From positions 1 through 24,975 of the forward strand of contig CALEIM010000189.1 in assembly GCA_937876395.1 (NCBI GenBank): a stretch of DNA of 24,975 nt, in the 5' to 3' direction. The notes below the pieces were generated by a model, which saw only the letters and a list, made by a program, of their open reading frames with translations, did no database searches and had not been told where the DNA came from. Position numbers and translations under genes: made by a program. How positions within the stretch are numbered: the stretch's first letter is position 1; every line of letters starts with the position of its first letter. This document shows positions 6,827-14,895 of this stretch, in pieces. Source of the stretch: an uncultured Wenzhouxiangella sp. (lineage in GTDB: Bacteria > Pseudomonadota > Gammaproteobacteria > Xanthomonadales > Wenzhouxiangellaceae).

Positions 6827-9202
6827 ATGAAGATCAGTCATCGCTGGCTTGGCGAGTGGGTGGATTCGGGTTTGAGCGCCGAAGCCATTGCCGAACGTTT
6901 TACTCTCGCCGGTCTGGAAGTGGATTCCATCGAAGCCGTCGCCGCTCCCCTGGACGGTGTCGTGGTCGGCCAGATTCTGTCGATCGAGCCACATACAGAC
7001 GCCGATCGCCTGCGGGTCTGCCGGGTTGCCGGCGACAGCCAGGAGCGCACGATCGTCTGCGGCGCGGCCAATGCCCGCGCCGGCCTGAAAGTGCCGCTGG
7101 CCACGCTCGGAACGCGCTTGCCCGGCGGTTTGAAGATCAAGCCCGCCAAGCTGCGCGGCGTGGGTTCTGAGGGCATGCTGTGCTCCGAGCCCGAGCTTGG
7201 TCTCGGCGAAGAAGCCGGCGGCCTGATGGAACTGCCCGAAGATGCCCCGGTTGGCGCCTCGCTGAGCGAGTATCTGGGCCTGGACGACCAGATCATGGAA
7301 ATTGATCTGACCCCCAATCGCGCCGACTGCCTTTCCGTGCGCGGTTTGGCTCGGGAGCTGGCGGCGATTGTCGAAAAACCGGTCACGCCGCCGCAGATCG
7401 AGGCGCAGCCGGCGGTTAGCGCGCGCGGCATGGATATCGAGCTTCTGGCTCCGGAAGACTGTCCCTGCTACATCGGGCGGGTCATTGAAGGGGTCGATGC
7501 CGCAGCCGAAACACCGCTTTGGATGGTCGAGCGCCTGCGCCGCTCAGGCATTCGCAGCCTGGGCCCGATTGTCGATATCACCAACTATGTGCTGCTGGAA
7601 CTCGGTCAGCCCATGCACGCCTTTGACCTGGACCGGATCAGCGGCGGAATTCGCGTGCGACGCGCCGAACCTGGCGAAAGGCTGACCCTGCTCGACGGAC
7701 AAGACGTGGCCCTGGATACGGACATGCTGCTGATTGCCGACCACAGCGGCCCGCTGGCCATCGGCGGGGTGATGGGCGGTGAGGCTTCAGCGGTCCAGTC
7801 CGACACGCGTGATATCCTGCTTGAATCAGCCTGGTTCAATCCAGCCACCATCAGCGGTCGGGCGCGTCGTCTTGGTCTGGCCACCGAATCCGCCCATCGT
7901 TTCGAGCGCGGCGTTGATCCTGATTTGCAGCGCCTGGCGGCCGAGCGCGCCACCGCCCTGATCGTCGAGATCGCCGGCGGCCGACCCGGTCCGCTGGTCG
8001 TTGCCCAAAACAATCAGCATCTGCCCGGGCCAGTCGAGGTCGAACTGCGTCTTGAGCGCCTTAACCGCGTACTCGGCAGTCAGCTTTCGGCCGAAGAAAC
8101 CGGCGCCATCCTGGCGCGCCTGGAAATGCAGGTAGCGCAAAGCGATGGCGTGTTCATAGTCACTGCACCGACGGCGCGCCGCGATATCGAAATTGAGGCC
8201 GACCTGATCGAGGAAGTGGCCCGCATCCACGGCTATGATCGCCTGCCGAGCCGGCATCCGGGCGGTGAGATCAAGGTCAAGGCGGGAAATGAAAAGCGTA
8301 CCGCCGAGCGCAGTCTGCGGCGCCAACTCGCCGCGCGCGGCTTTCAGGAAGTGATTGCCTGGAGCTTCGTGGCCCAAAGTGAGCTGGAGGCCGTGGCCAT
8401 GGGCGAGGGCGCCCAGCCGCTGGCCAATCCGCTGAGCCGTGACATGGCCGTTCTGCGCACCAGCCTGCTGCCTGGCATGCTGCGCGTGGCCGGGCGCAAC
8501 CTGCGTCGCCAGCTCGCATCGTTTCGCCTGTTCGAGTCCGGACATTGCTTCCGGCAAATGCCTGAAGGTTTCGATGAGCGCGACCGGCTCGGCCTGCTGA
8601 TGACCGGCAACCGGAACGCCGAGCACTTCGGCGAAAGCCCGGCGCCGGTTGATTTCTACGATCTCAAGGGCGAAATCGAGCACCTGCTGGCGTTCAACGC
8701 GCTCGATGGCCGGGCCGAATTTGTTGCTGTCCACCAGCCCTGGCTGCATCCGGGCCAGGCGGCTGAACTGCGCATCAACGGGGTGTCAGCTGGCTGGCTG
8801 GGCCAGCTCCATCCCGGCCTGCTGGACCATTTCGAGCTCAATCAGCCGATCCTGGTCGCCGAGCTGGACATTGACGCCATCGATCGTCGACGACTGCCCG
8901 AACACCGCGATACCGGCCGTTTCCCGGCCTTGCGCCGCGATATTGCCCTGGTCGTCGCAGATCGCCATCCGGCCGCCGCACTGCTTGAGGTAATTCGCGA
9001 AACGGCCGGCGCCCAGCTTGAAAACTGCGTGGTTTTTGACCAATATCGCGGTCAGGGGATCGAAAAAGGCTATAGAAGTCTGGCTATTGGCTTGATTTTG
9101 CGCGATGTTTCGCGCACTCTAAAGGACGCGGAGGTAGACGATCTGATGGAAACCATCCTGTCTGCGCTCTACCAACAGTTCGGTGCCACATTGAGAGGTT
9201 GA
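6827..9202 (+). CDS. pheT: Phenylalanine--tRNA ligase beta subunit
   Basis: Beta subunit of PheRS; it binds tRNA and edits mischarged Tyr-tRNA. At 791 residues it is near the E. coli length (795). The order is an N-terminal tRNA-binding (EMAP/OB-like) domain with GQILSIEPHTDADRLRVC and RGVGSEGMLCSE, the B3/B4 editing domain (about 200-390), the B5 domain (about 400-475), the inactive class II-like core and a C-terminal ferredoxin-fold anticodon-binding domain starting near FPALRRDIALVV. The start ATG 6827 follows AAGGACGAGC. It ends 5 bases before the ihfA start. Confidence 0.98.
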   Translation: MKISHRWLGEWVDSGLSAEAIAERFTLAGLEVDSIEAVAAPLDGVVVGQILSIEPHTDADRLRVCRVAGDSQERTIVCGAANARAGLKVPLATLGTRLPGGLKIKPAKLRGVGSEGMLCSEPELGLGEEAGGLMELPEDAPVGASLSEYLGLDDQIMEIDLTPNRADCLSVRGLARELAAIVEKPVTPPQIEAQPAVSARGMDIELLAPEDCPCYIGRVIEGVDAAAETPLWMVERLRRSGIRSLGPIVDITNYVLLELGQPMHAFDLDRISGGIRVRRAEPGERLTLLDGQDVALDTDMLLIADHSGPLAIGGVMGGEASAVQSDTRDILLESAWFNPATISGRARRLGLATESAHRFERGVDPDLQRLAAERATALIVEIAGGRPGPLVVAQNNQHLPGPVEVELRLERLNRVLGSQLSAEETGAILARLEMQVAQSDGVFIVTAPTARRDIEIEADLIEEVARIHGYDRLPSRHPGGEIKVKAGNEKRTAERSLRRQLAARGFQEVIAWSFVAQSELEAVAMGEGAQPLANPLSRDMAVLRTSLLPGMLRVAGRNLRRQLASFRLFESGHCFRQMPEGFDERDRLGLLMTGNRNAEHFGESPAPVDFYDLKGEIEHLLAFNALDGRAEFVAVHQPWLHPGQAAELRINGVSAGWLGQLHPGLLDHFELNQPILVAELDIDAIDRRRLPEHRDTGRFPALRRDIALVVADRHPAAALLEVIRETAGAQLENCVVFDQYRGQGIEKGYRSLAIGLILRDVSRTLKDAEVDDLMETILSALYQQFGATLRG

Positions 9203-9207
9203 AGGGG

Positions 9208-9507
9208 ATGTCGCTGACCAAGTCTGACCTGGCCGCCGCCTTGTTTGAAGAAGTCGGCCTGAACAAGCGCGAAGCCAAGGAATTTGTCGATGCCTGGTTT
9301 GAAATCATTCGCCAGGCGCTGGAAGACGGTGATCACGTCAAACTCTCGGGGTTTGGCAATTTCCAGCTGCGCGACAAGAATCAGCGCCCGGGCCGCAACC
9401 CGAAAACGGGTGAAGAAATCCCGATTTCGGCGCGCCGGGTCGTGACCTTCAAACCGGGTCAGAAGCTGCGAGCGAGAGTGGAGGGATATGCTGGATCCAC
9501 GGAGTAA
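9208..9507 (+). CDS. ihfA: Integration host factor subunit alpha
   Basis: DNA-bending nucleoid protein that pairs with IHF-beta and supports recombination, replication and sigma-54 promoters. It has 99 residues from ATG 9208, as in E. coli. It starts MSLTKSDLAAALFEEVGL and contains VKLSGFGNFQLRDK and the DNA-clasping beta-arm RPGRNPKTGEEIP. A TTG nine bases upstream (9199) is in frame but overlaps pheT and adds non-homologous residues; ATG 9208 is preceded by GAAGGGG and fits the family. The gene overlaps the following merR-type gene by 20 bases. Confidence 0.97.
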   Translation: MSLTKSDLAAALFEEVGLNKREAKEFVDAWFEIIRQALEDGDHVKLSGFGNFQLRDKNQRPGRNPKTGEEIPISARRVVTFKPGQKLRARVEGYAGSTE

Positions 9508-9844
9508 CCAAGAACTTCCGCCGATTCCGGCGAAGCGCTACTTCACCATCGGTGAAGTCAGCGAGCTGTGCGCCGTCAAGCCGCATGTGCTGCGTTATTG
9601 GGAGCAGGAGTTCCCCCAGCTCAAGCCGGTCAAGCGACGCGGCAACCGCCGCTACTACCAGCGCCACGACGTATTGATGGTGCGCCAGATCCGTTCCCTG
9701 TTGCACGAACAGGGCTTCACTATCCAGGGTGCCCGCCAACGCCTCGAAGGCGATCAGGCACAAAATGACGTCTCACGCAGCCAGCAGCTCGTCAAGCAGA
9801 TGCGCATTGAGCTCGAAGAGGTGCTGCACGTTTTGCGGCGCTAA
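9488..9844 (+). CDS. Small MerR-family transcriptional regulator
   Basis: A 118-residue cytoplasmic DNA-binding protein. The winged-helix HTH occupies about residues 17-85: YFTIGEVSELCAVKPHVLRY, the WEQEFP of MlrA/CarA-type members, then RGNRRYYQRHDV and a second helical pair ending QGARQRL. A short C-terminal helix (about 95-118) could serve in dimerisation. There is no metal-binding cysteine pair or ligand domain, so the inducer is unknown. Its start (ATG 9488, behind GTGGAGGG) lies inside the end of ihfA, so translation is probably coupled. A MerR-like gene between ihfA and tRNA-Pro is also known from Pseudomonas; its target there is not known to me. Confidence 0.93.
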   Translation: MLDPRSNQELPPIPAKRYFTIGEVSELCAVKPHVLRYWEQEFPQLKPVKRRGNRRYYQRHDVLMVRQIRSLLHEQGFTIQGARQRLEGDQAQNDVSRSQQLVKQMRIELEEVLHVLRR

Positions 9845-9957
9845 CGCGCCAGGCTAAAAGCTCAAAAATTTTCCACTTTTCCATGGGCCTTTCGCTTTGA
9901 GCCTCTTCTATTCGAACAGCAAAAGTCTTTTCACCCCAACTGCTGAGCGAATCGGAG

Positions 9958-9963
9958 TAAAAT
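9958..9963 (+). promoter_or_regulatory. Possible -10 element for tRNA-Pro
   Basis: TAAAAT at 9958-9963 lies 33 bases before the tRNA, a sensible place for a -10. No good -35 is found at the usual spacing (TTCACC at 9930 is 22 bases away), so this is tentative. The rest of the 9845-9996 gap is AT-rich and shows no terminator, so operon transcripts may also read into the tRNA. Confidence 0.3.
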
Positions 9964-9996
9964 AAACGGTTCATTGCCCCACGCAGTTTTTCCGGT

Positions 9997-10073
9997 CGGA
10001 GCGTAGCGCAGCCTGGTAGCGCACCACAATGGGGTTGTGGGGGTCGGGAGTTCGAATCTCCCCGCTCCGACCA
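9997..10073 (+). tRNA. tRNA-Pro (anticodon GGG)
   Basis: A 77-base cloverleaf. The acceptor stem CGGAGCG (9997-10003) pairs with CGCTCCG (10063-10069), with discriminator A10070 and an encoded CCA (10071-10073). The anticodon stem CCACA/TGTGG encloses ATGGGGT, giving anticodon GGG at 10031-10033. The T-loop is GTTCGAATC. C1-G72 at the acceptor end is the bacterial tRNA-Pro signature. No duplicated 3' end or integrase gene is nearby, so there is no sign of an inserted element. Confidence 0.97.
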
Positions 10074-10093
10074 ATTAAATCAAGAGATTACAA

Positions 10094-10117
10094 GCCCGGC
10101 ACCAGCCGGGTTTTTTT
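10094..10117 (+). terminator. Rho-independent terminator after tRNA-Pro
   Basis: CCCGGC (10095-10100) and GCCGGG (10105-10110) form a stem around the tetraloop ACCA, followed by seven T residues (10111-10117). It lies 21 bases after the tRNA and closes the thrS-to-tRNA-Pro transcription unit. Confidence 0.9.
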
Positions 10118-10351
10118 GTGCGTGTCACCATTGCAACACCCATACCCACTGGTTGCCCTGGGCCAGCAAGTAACGATTATGACCCAGCCGGCGAAGCGTG
10201 GTAAGCGCGCCGCTTTGTCAGTTACTGATTGAAACCCGGCGACAATCAATTTCGCTTATGCTGTCGAAATGTGCCGTATTGCTTCGGACGGGAAGCGCCC
10301 CAATCTGATTCCAGGGTGTCTTTGAACCACGCAAACCTCGGAAATATTTTT

Positions 10352-11326
10352 ATGAAGCATTGCACCAAGACCGCCACCTTGCCTGATGTGGCCAGTCAGA
10401 TTGAAGCACAGTTTGCTGGCCGGCTTGACTGGGTCGGCATGAACGAGATTGAGCTGCCGGTGTTGCTCGACGGCGCGGACGGTCGGCGCATGCAGACCAC
10501 CGCCCGGGTCGCGGCCTTTGTCGATCTGGATCAGCCCGAGAAGCGCGGTATTCACATGTCGCGGCTGTATCTGCATCTGGATCGGGCGCTGGCCGAGCAC
10601 AGCGTGACCCCGGCATTGCTTCGACACCTGCTGCGCGATTTTTTGGCCTCGCATGAGGGCCTGAGTTCGAAGGCCATGGTGCGTCTGGATTTTGATTACA
10701 TGCTGCGTCGCAAGTCTTTGGCGACCGACAACAGCGGCTGGCGGCGCTATCCGATCAGCATTATTGCCAGCCTTGAGGGGCGCGATTTTTCTCTTGAGAT
10801 GGCCTTCCAGATCGCCTATTCGAGCACCTGCCCGTGTTCGGCAGCACTTGCTCGACAGCTCATCCAGGAACAGTTTCGCAAGGATTTTGGCGATTCATCC
10901 AAAATTGATGCGCAGGCCGTGATCGACTGGCTTGGCTCGGAGCAGGGCATCGTGGCCACTCCACACAGCCAGCGCAGCGCAGCCGACATCCGCCTGCAGC
11001 TCGCCACCAGCTTTGAGGCCTTTCCCTTTGTGGAAATGATCGATGCGATTGAAGGCGCCCTGAAAACTCCGGTTCAGTCCGCGGTGAAGCGCGCGGACGA
11101 GCAGGCCTTTGCCTTGCTCAACGGCCAGAACCTGATGTTTTGCGAAGACGCCGCACGCCGGGTTCAGAAGGCGCTTGAGGACCACGAGCGTGTTATGGAT
11201 TTCTGGGCGCGCTGCCGACATTTCGAAAGCCTGCACCCGCACAACGCGGTGGCGATCATTACCAAGGGCGTTGACGGCGGTTACAAGCCGATTGACGGGC
11301 AGCCTTCCGGCTGGCCTCAGGGCTGA
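10352..11326 (+). CDS. folE2: GTP cyclohydrolase FolE2 (type IB)
   Basis: Converts GTP to 7,8-dihydroneopterin triphosphate, the first step of folate synthesis, without the strict zinc need of FolE (COG1469, tunnel fold). From ATG 10352 it has 324 residues, within the family range. Recognisable blocks are the N-terminal TLPDV segment, GIHMSRLYLHL, the active-site Cys160 in SSTCPCSAAL (with Cys162), TPHSQRSAADI and the C-terminal ESLHPHNAVAII. The frame is open back to 10229, but those 41 residues are non-homologous; GGA precedes ATG 10352. In organisms with both enzymes FolE2 is often under Zur control; only a GAAATGT half-site (10266-10272) is seen here, so this is not claimed. Its end overlaps the convergent lipoprotein gene by 10 bases. 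Confidence 0.95.
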   Translation: MKHCTKTATLPDVASQIEAQFAGRLDWVGMNEIELPVLLDGADGRRMQTTARVAAFVDLDQPEKRGIHMSRLYLHLDRALAEHSVTPALLRHLLRDFLASHEGLSSKAMVRLDFDYMLRRKSLATDNSGWRRYPISIIASLEGRDFSLEMAFQIAYSSTCPCSAALARQLIQEQFRKDFGDSSKIDAQAVIDWLGSEQGIVATPHSQRSAADIRLQLATSFEAFPFVEMIDAIEGALKTPVQSAVKRADEQAFALLNGQNLMFCEDAARRVQKALEDHERVMDFWARCRHFESLHPHNAVAIITKGVDGGYKPIDGQPSGWPQG

Positions 11327-12195
11327 GGCAGCCGCTCCAGTCCGACCTGGAAGTTGGGCAAGGCCAGGCCGATCGTTGCGGCCGAGGTGTCGCTCCAGGA
11401 TTCTCCGAGCAGGCTGCCGTCAGCGCGGTCGCGCAGGGACAGTCTGAGAAGCTGACGGCCGTCGCTGGCAAGACGGTAATAGCCCAGGCGGATGTCCACT
11501 TCAAGGCTCATGTCTGCCGCGTCGCGTGGCTGTTCCGGTAGCCCGTTGGGACGCAGTCGAATATCGCGGGCAATTCTCCAGGCATCACCTTCCAGACGCC
11601 CGGCCCAGCCGCTGAAATTGATTGCCGGCAGGTAGGTGACGATATCTGCGGCGTGATTTTCGTCGGCCTCGCCGGCGGGCAGAACCTGGTCACCGATAAC
11701 CAGTTGCCAGCCATCAAAGGCGATTTCCTTGAGCAGGCCCACGGCCTGATCGCCCTGGCCAAATCGGCATTCGGTCGGGTCGGTCATGCCGACCAGGCCA
11801 CCGTCGCGCAGGTGGAAACGCATCGCGCAGCTTCCCACGGCCCGGCCGTCTCCATCCAGCGGGGTGAATTGTCCGGCCAGGTTCAGCGCGCCGTCGCCCG
11901 GTTCCAGGGTGAGTGCGAAATGCCGCTGCTGCTCGCCGTCATCCTGCATCAGTTCAAGAGCGAGCACCTTGGCGCGCTGGATCGGGCGGGTTTCAATCTG
12001 CAGTCGCCGAATTTGCCCGTCACGAGTTCCGGCCACGCTGGCGTACTGGCCGGGCAGGGCCGAGGCGATGGCGCTCAGCCGTGTATCAACCGCTTCAGCT
12101 TCATCCGGCGTTTGTCGCGGCGTCAGTGCACAGCCGGTCACCATCAGGGCGATGGCCGCAAACTGGAAGACCTTCAGGCTAGCGCGGCCCGGCAT
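11317..12195 (-). CDS. CpcT/CpeT-like lipoprotein
   Basis: A putative lipoprotein of 292 residues from ATG 12195, with a signal peptide ending in the lipobox VTGC and so a lipidated cysteine at residue 22. The middle resembles the CpcT/CpeT (bilin lyase) family: an N-terminal LPGQYASVAGTRDG, then GSCAMRFH and GMTDPTECRFG with a two-cysteine pattern, then LLKEIAF. About 100 further residues after the match have no recognised domain. No phycobiliprotein or bilin gene is in the window, and such proteins in non-phototrophs have no known function to me. It is the last gene of the minus-strand envelope operon; its start overlaps the M23 gene by 17 bases. An in-frame start further upstream (12234) would precede the signal peptide by extra residues and is less likely. 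The family call is moderate. Confidence 0.72.
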   Translation of the reverse strand: MPGRASLKVFQFAAIALMVTGCALTPRQTPDEAEAVDTRLSAIASALPGQYASVAGTRDGQIRRLQIETRPIQRAKVLALELMQDDGEQQRHFALTLEPGDGALNLAGQFTPLDGDGRAVGSCAMRFHLRDGGLVGMTDPTECRFGQGDQAVGLLKEIAFDGWQLVIGDQVLPAGEADENHAADIVTYLPAINFSGWAGRLEGDAWRIARDIRLRPNGLPEQPRDAADMSLEVDIRLGYYRLASDGRQLLRLSLRDRADGSLLGESWSDTSAATIGLALPNFQVGLERLPQP

Positions 12196-13024
12196 CAGGG
12201 TTTTTGTCCCAGTCGAGCAGCAGGGCCGGATCAATGCGAATCGGGCCCAAGTTCATCCGCCAGTCCAGATGCGGGCCGGTGGCCCGGCCGGTGGCGCCGA
12301 CTTCAGCAATTGTTTCGCCGCGGCTGACGCGCTGGCCGTGTTCAACGTGGATGGCGTGCAGGTGTAAAAAAGCCGAGACCAGGCCGTGGCCGTGGTCGAT
12401 GAACAGGGTGCCGCCGGAAAAATACATGTCCGGATGGACCAGGCTGACAATACCATCCGCCGGGGCCTGCACCGGCGTGCCGGTTGGTGCGGCGATATCC
12501 AGCCCCCAGTGCGGGTTGCGCGGCTCGCCGTTGAGAATTCGCTGGCTGCCATAGACGCCGGTAATCCGTCCGCTCAGGGGCCAGTCAAAGCCTTGCGACC
12601 AGTCGTCGCGAGCATCGCGGCGCTGGCGCGCTTGCCGGCTTTGTTGGGCGTCTGCGCGAATGCGTTCAAGCACCGCGTCGGGTGGGGTGACCTGTTCGCT
12701 GGGCAAGCCGTCAATACGCTGGATATTGAACTCTCTGGGCGCGGGCTCCAACACCTGGCTCAGGCGCTGGCCGTCGGGCAGGATGGCTACTACTTCAATG
12801 GCTTCGGTCTGGTCGCGACCAAACGCCAGCAAGAAGCGGCCTTCGGCGGTCACCATTGCCGGATCACCGTCCACACTGACCGCACTGCCCGGCGGGGCAG
12901 TGCCGATCAGCAGCGCGCCCTGGACAGGCGAATCGCTGAAGCTCAGCCCGTCGCCCTGAGCCACCGCACTAGCGGCCAGCAGGAGCAGCAATGAACCCAG
13001 CTTGATCAGAGATTCCTCAGGCAC
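12179..13024 (-). CDS. Secreted M23-family peptidase (LytM-like)
   Basis: A predicted periplasmic peptidoglycan endopeptidase or cofactor, 281 residues, starting at GTG 13024. The signal peptide LIKLGSLLLLLAASAVAQG covers the N-terminus; a beta-rich domain (about 25-105), an Arg/Gln-rich helical linker (about 115-142) and an M23 domain (about 148-270) follow. Zinc ligands His172 and Asp176 are in HWGLD, and His221/His223 in FLHLHAIHV occupy the catalytic-His position. The usual terminal HxH reads HLDWR (His252, Asp254), so the third zinc ligand is Asp instead of His. The gene overlaps the transglycosylase gene by 8 bases and the lipoprotein gene by 17, suggesting coupled translation of three envelope proteins. 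Confidence 0.92.
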   Translation of the reverse strand: MPEESLIKLGSLLLLLAASAVAQGDGLSFSDSPVQGALLIGTAPPGSAVSVDGDPAMVTAEGRFLLAFGRDQTEAIEVVAILPDGQRLSQVLEPAPREFNIQRIDGLPSEQVTPPDAVLERIRADAQQSRQARQRRDARDDWSQGFDWPLSGRITGVYGSQRILNGEPRNPHWGLDIAAPTGTPVQAPADGIVSLVHPDMYFSGGTLFIDHGHGLVSAFLHLHAIHVEHGQRVSRGETIAEVGATGRATGPHLDWRMNLGPIRIDPALLLDWDKNPDAGPR

Positions 13025-14627
13025 TGCCGCCTCCGCGAATGGTCAGGGTTTGTCCCGGGCGCAGAACGGAGCTTTCGCTCAAGCCGTTCCAGCGCATCAG
13101 CTCGCCCATCGACACCTGGTGACGACGGGCGATGGTCCACAGCGAGTCACCGCTGCGCACGGTGTAGTCCTGCACCGGGCTGGCGCCGGCGGTGCGGTTC
13201 ATGTTGACCAGAATCCGGTCACCGGGGCGAATCAGTTGCGACTGGCCCAGATTGTTCCAGTCTTGCAGGTCGGCCACACCGACGCCGTAGCGCCTGGCGA
13301 TCACCCACAGACTTTCACCCGGCCGAACCTGATGCTGAACGCGCTCTCTGGGCAGCAGGTGGGCCTGCAGGCGGCTTAACTCGGCATAAGCTTCGGCGTG
13401 CGGCGAGTTTTCCGGAGTCAGACCGTTGCCGGGGATTTTCAGGGTTTGTCCGACTCTCAGGAAATCATTTTTCAGCCCGTTGCTGTCGCGCAGGCTGGCA
13501 ATCGAGGTATTGTGCCGACGGGCCAGGTGGGACAGCGTCTCACCGGGCCGTACGCGCACTTCGGCCCAGCGAATCATTTCATCGGTGTCCAGCTCGGTCA
13601 GCGCTTCTTTGACCTGTTCGGCCCGCTCGACGCGCACAATCAGATGGTGCGGACCACCCGGCGGGGTGAGATGGCCGTTCAGGCCCGGATTGATGGCAAC
13701 CAGCTCGGCGATATCGAGTTCGGCCGCGACGGCCAGGGCGACAATATCCACCGGGCCGTCAAGTTCCACGCGCGCGATCTGCGGACGGTTGTCCCAGACC
13801 GGCAGCTTGAAGCCGTAGCGCTCAGGCTCGGCAAACAGGCAGCCCAGACCGTTGAGCTTGGGCACGTAGCCGAGCGTTTCGCGCGGCAGGGGCAGGGCGG
13901 CCCAATCAGTCGCCTTTCCGGCGCGGAGATTGCGATCGATGGCGCGCTGCACCCGGCCCTGGCCACCGTTGTAGGCCGCCAGGGCCAGATTCCAGTCGCC
14001 AAAGCGGCGGTTGAGATAGTCGAGATAGTCCAGTGCGGCCCGGGTCGCGACCCACACATCGCGCCGGCCATCGTAGAAATCGTTGATCACGATGCCGCGT
14101 TCGCGCGCCGTGGCGCTGACAAACTGCCAGGAGCCGGCGGCACGGCCGTGGGAGTAGGCAAACGGATCATAGGCCGATTCGATGATCGGCAGCAGGGCAA
14201 GCTCACCGGGCAGCTCGCGCTGTTCGAGTTCACCGGCAATGTCGTACAGCCACGGTCGGGCCCGGTTCATGACCCGCTCCATGTAGTCGGGGCGTTCGCC
14301 AAACCAGTGAGCCCAGCGCTCAGCCGAACTGTCAGCCGGGCATTCGCTGAACTCGAACCGCTCGATCAGGCGTGCCCACAGGTGCGGCGGACGCTGCGGC
14401 GAATGTTCCAGACTCTCGCCGACATGCCGGGTGGCCTGGTCGACAATACTGAACGGATCAGGCAGATCCACGGGGTTGGTATCGGCCGTTTCAGCTTCCG
14501 GCGCCTGGATCGTCGGGCTGACGCTGCAGGCACCCAGCAACAATACCGGCAAAATCAGGAATAGCAGCCCGGCAGTCTGCCGGGCCCGGTCGGTTGATCC
14601 GGACATGGTGTTGTCACGCACTGTCAT
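13017..14627 (-). CDS. mltD: MltD-like membrane-bound lytic murein transglycosylase with three LysM repeats
   Basis: Cleaves glycan strands of peptidoglycan at MurNAc-GlcNAc, giving 1,6-anhydroMurNAc ends; anchored as a lipoprotein. From ATG 14627 it has 536 residues. The signal peptide ends in LLGAC (lipidated Cys34). The SLT domain holds the catalytic Glu150 in LLPIIESAYDP, then GAAGSWQF-like RAAGSWQFVSATAR and NLALAAYNGGQGRV. Three LysM modules follow at about 356-400, 430-475 and 486-532, each starting V-R-x-G-[ED]-[ST]-L. E. coli MltD has the same SLT-then-LysM plan. Start choice is uncertain: ATG 14657 and ATG 14606 are in frame, and none has a clear Shine-Dalgarno; 14606 would give the shortest signal n-region. 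It is the first gene of the minus-strand envelope operon. The gene symbol rests on architecture. Confidence 0.92.
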   Translation of the reverse strand: MTVRDNTMSGSTDRARQTAGLLFLILPVLLLGACSVSPTIQAPEAETADTNPVDLPDPFSIVDQATRHVGESLEHSPQRPPHLWARLIERFEFSECPADSSAERWAHWFGERPDYMERVMNRARPWLYDIAGELEQRELPGELALLPIIESAYDPFAYSHGRAAGSWQFVSATARERGIVINDFYDGRRDVWVATRAALDYLDYLNRRFGDWNLALAAYNGGQGRVQRAIDRNLRAGKATDWAALPLPRETLGYVPKLNGLGCLFAEPERYGFKLPVWDNRPQIARVELDGPVDIVALAVAAELDIAELVAINPGLNGHLTPPGGPHHLIVRVERAEQVKEALTELDTDEMIRWAEVRVRPGETLSHLARRHNTSIASLRDSNGLKNDFLRVGQTLKIPGNGLTPENSPHAEAYAELSRLQAHLLPRERVQHQVRPGESLWVIARRYGVGVADLQDWNNLGQSQLIRPGDRILVNMNRTAGASPVQDYTVRSGDSLWTIARRHQVSMGELMRWNGLSESSVLRPGQTLTIRGGGSA

Positions 14628-14895
14628 TTCACATTCACGGGGTGTGCAGCGGCCCATTATGCCGCTGTGCGCCGCCCGGTCAATACATGGCCTGAGTCTG
14701 TTGGCCAGATTTCTGCTTTGGTCGGCCCGTGAACGGCCTGACAGCGCAATTCGGCCCGCATTTGATGATTATTTGATGAATTCATGATGATTTCCGTAAC
14801 TCCTGCCCAGGGCAGCTTGGCATCCTTCCTCATTGCGAGCCACGGCAATAGGGGCTTGCGTCTCACCCATCAATCGCATGAGGAACTTGAGGAAC
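14628..14895. other. Divergent intergenic region between mltD and the S74 gene
   Basis: This stretch must carry promoters for the minus-strand envelope operon and for the plus-strand S74 gene. An AT-rich segment at about 14761-14790 has a repeated TTTGATGA (14761, 14772) and the perfect palindrome ATGAATTCAT (14776-14785), a possible operator. No convincing -35/-10 pair was found. GAGGAAC occurs twice just before the S74 start (14880 and 14889). Confidence 0.35.

Noticed and set aside
9997..10073. tRNA-Pro as an integration site
   Set aside because: No integrase, no second copy of the tRNA 3' end and normal core genes on both sides.
10029..10232. A 67-residue frame overlapping tRNA-Pro, with a 17-residue tail from ATG 10179
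   Set aside because: The first part is translated tRNA, a common false positive; no ribosome binding site precedes 10179.
10266..10272. GAAATGT, a Zur-box half-site before folE2
   Set aside because: The second half and the central TA-rich core are missing, so Zur control is not supported.
13398..14564. A 388-residue open frame on the plus strand opposite mltD
   Set aside because: It is the antisense of a well-supported SLT/LysM gene, lacks domain-like composition and has no ribosome binding site. High-GC codon bias creates such frames.
14776..14785. ATGAATTCAT palindrome as a known regulator's site
   Set aside because: No specific regulator could be matched, and a 10-base palindrome in AT-rich spacer is not rare.
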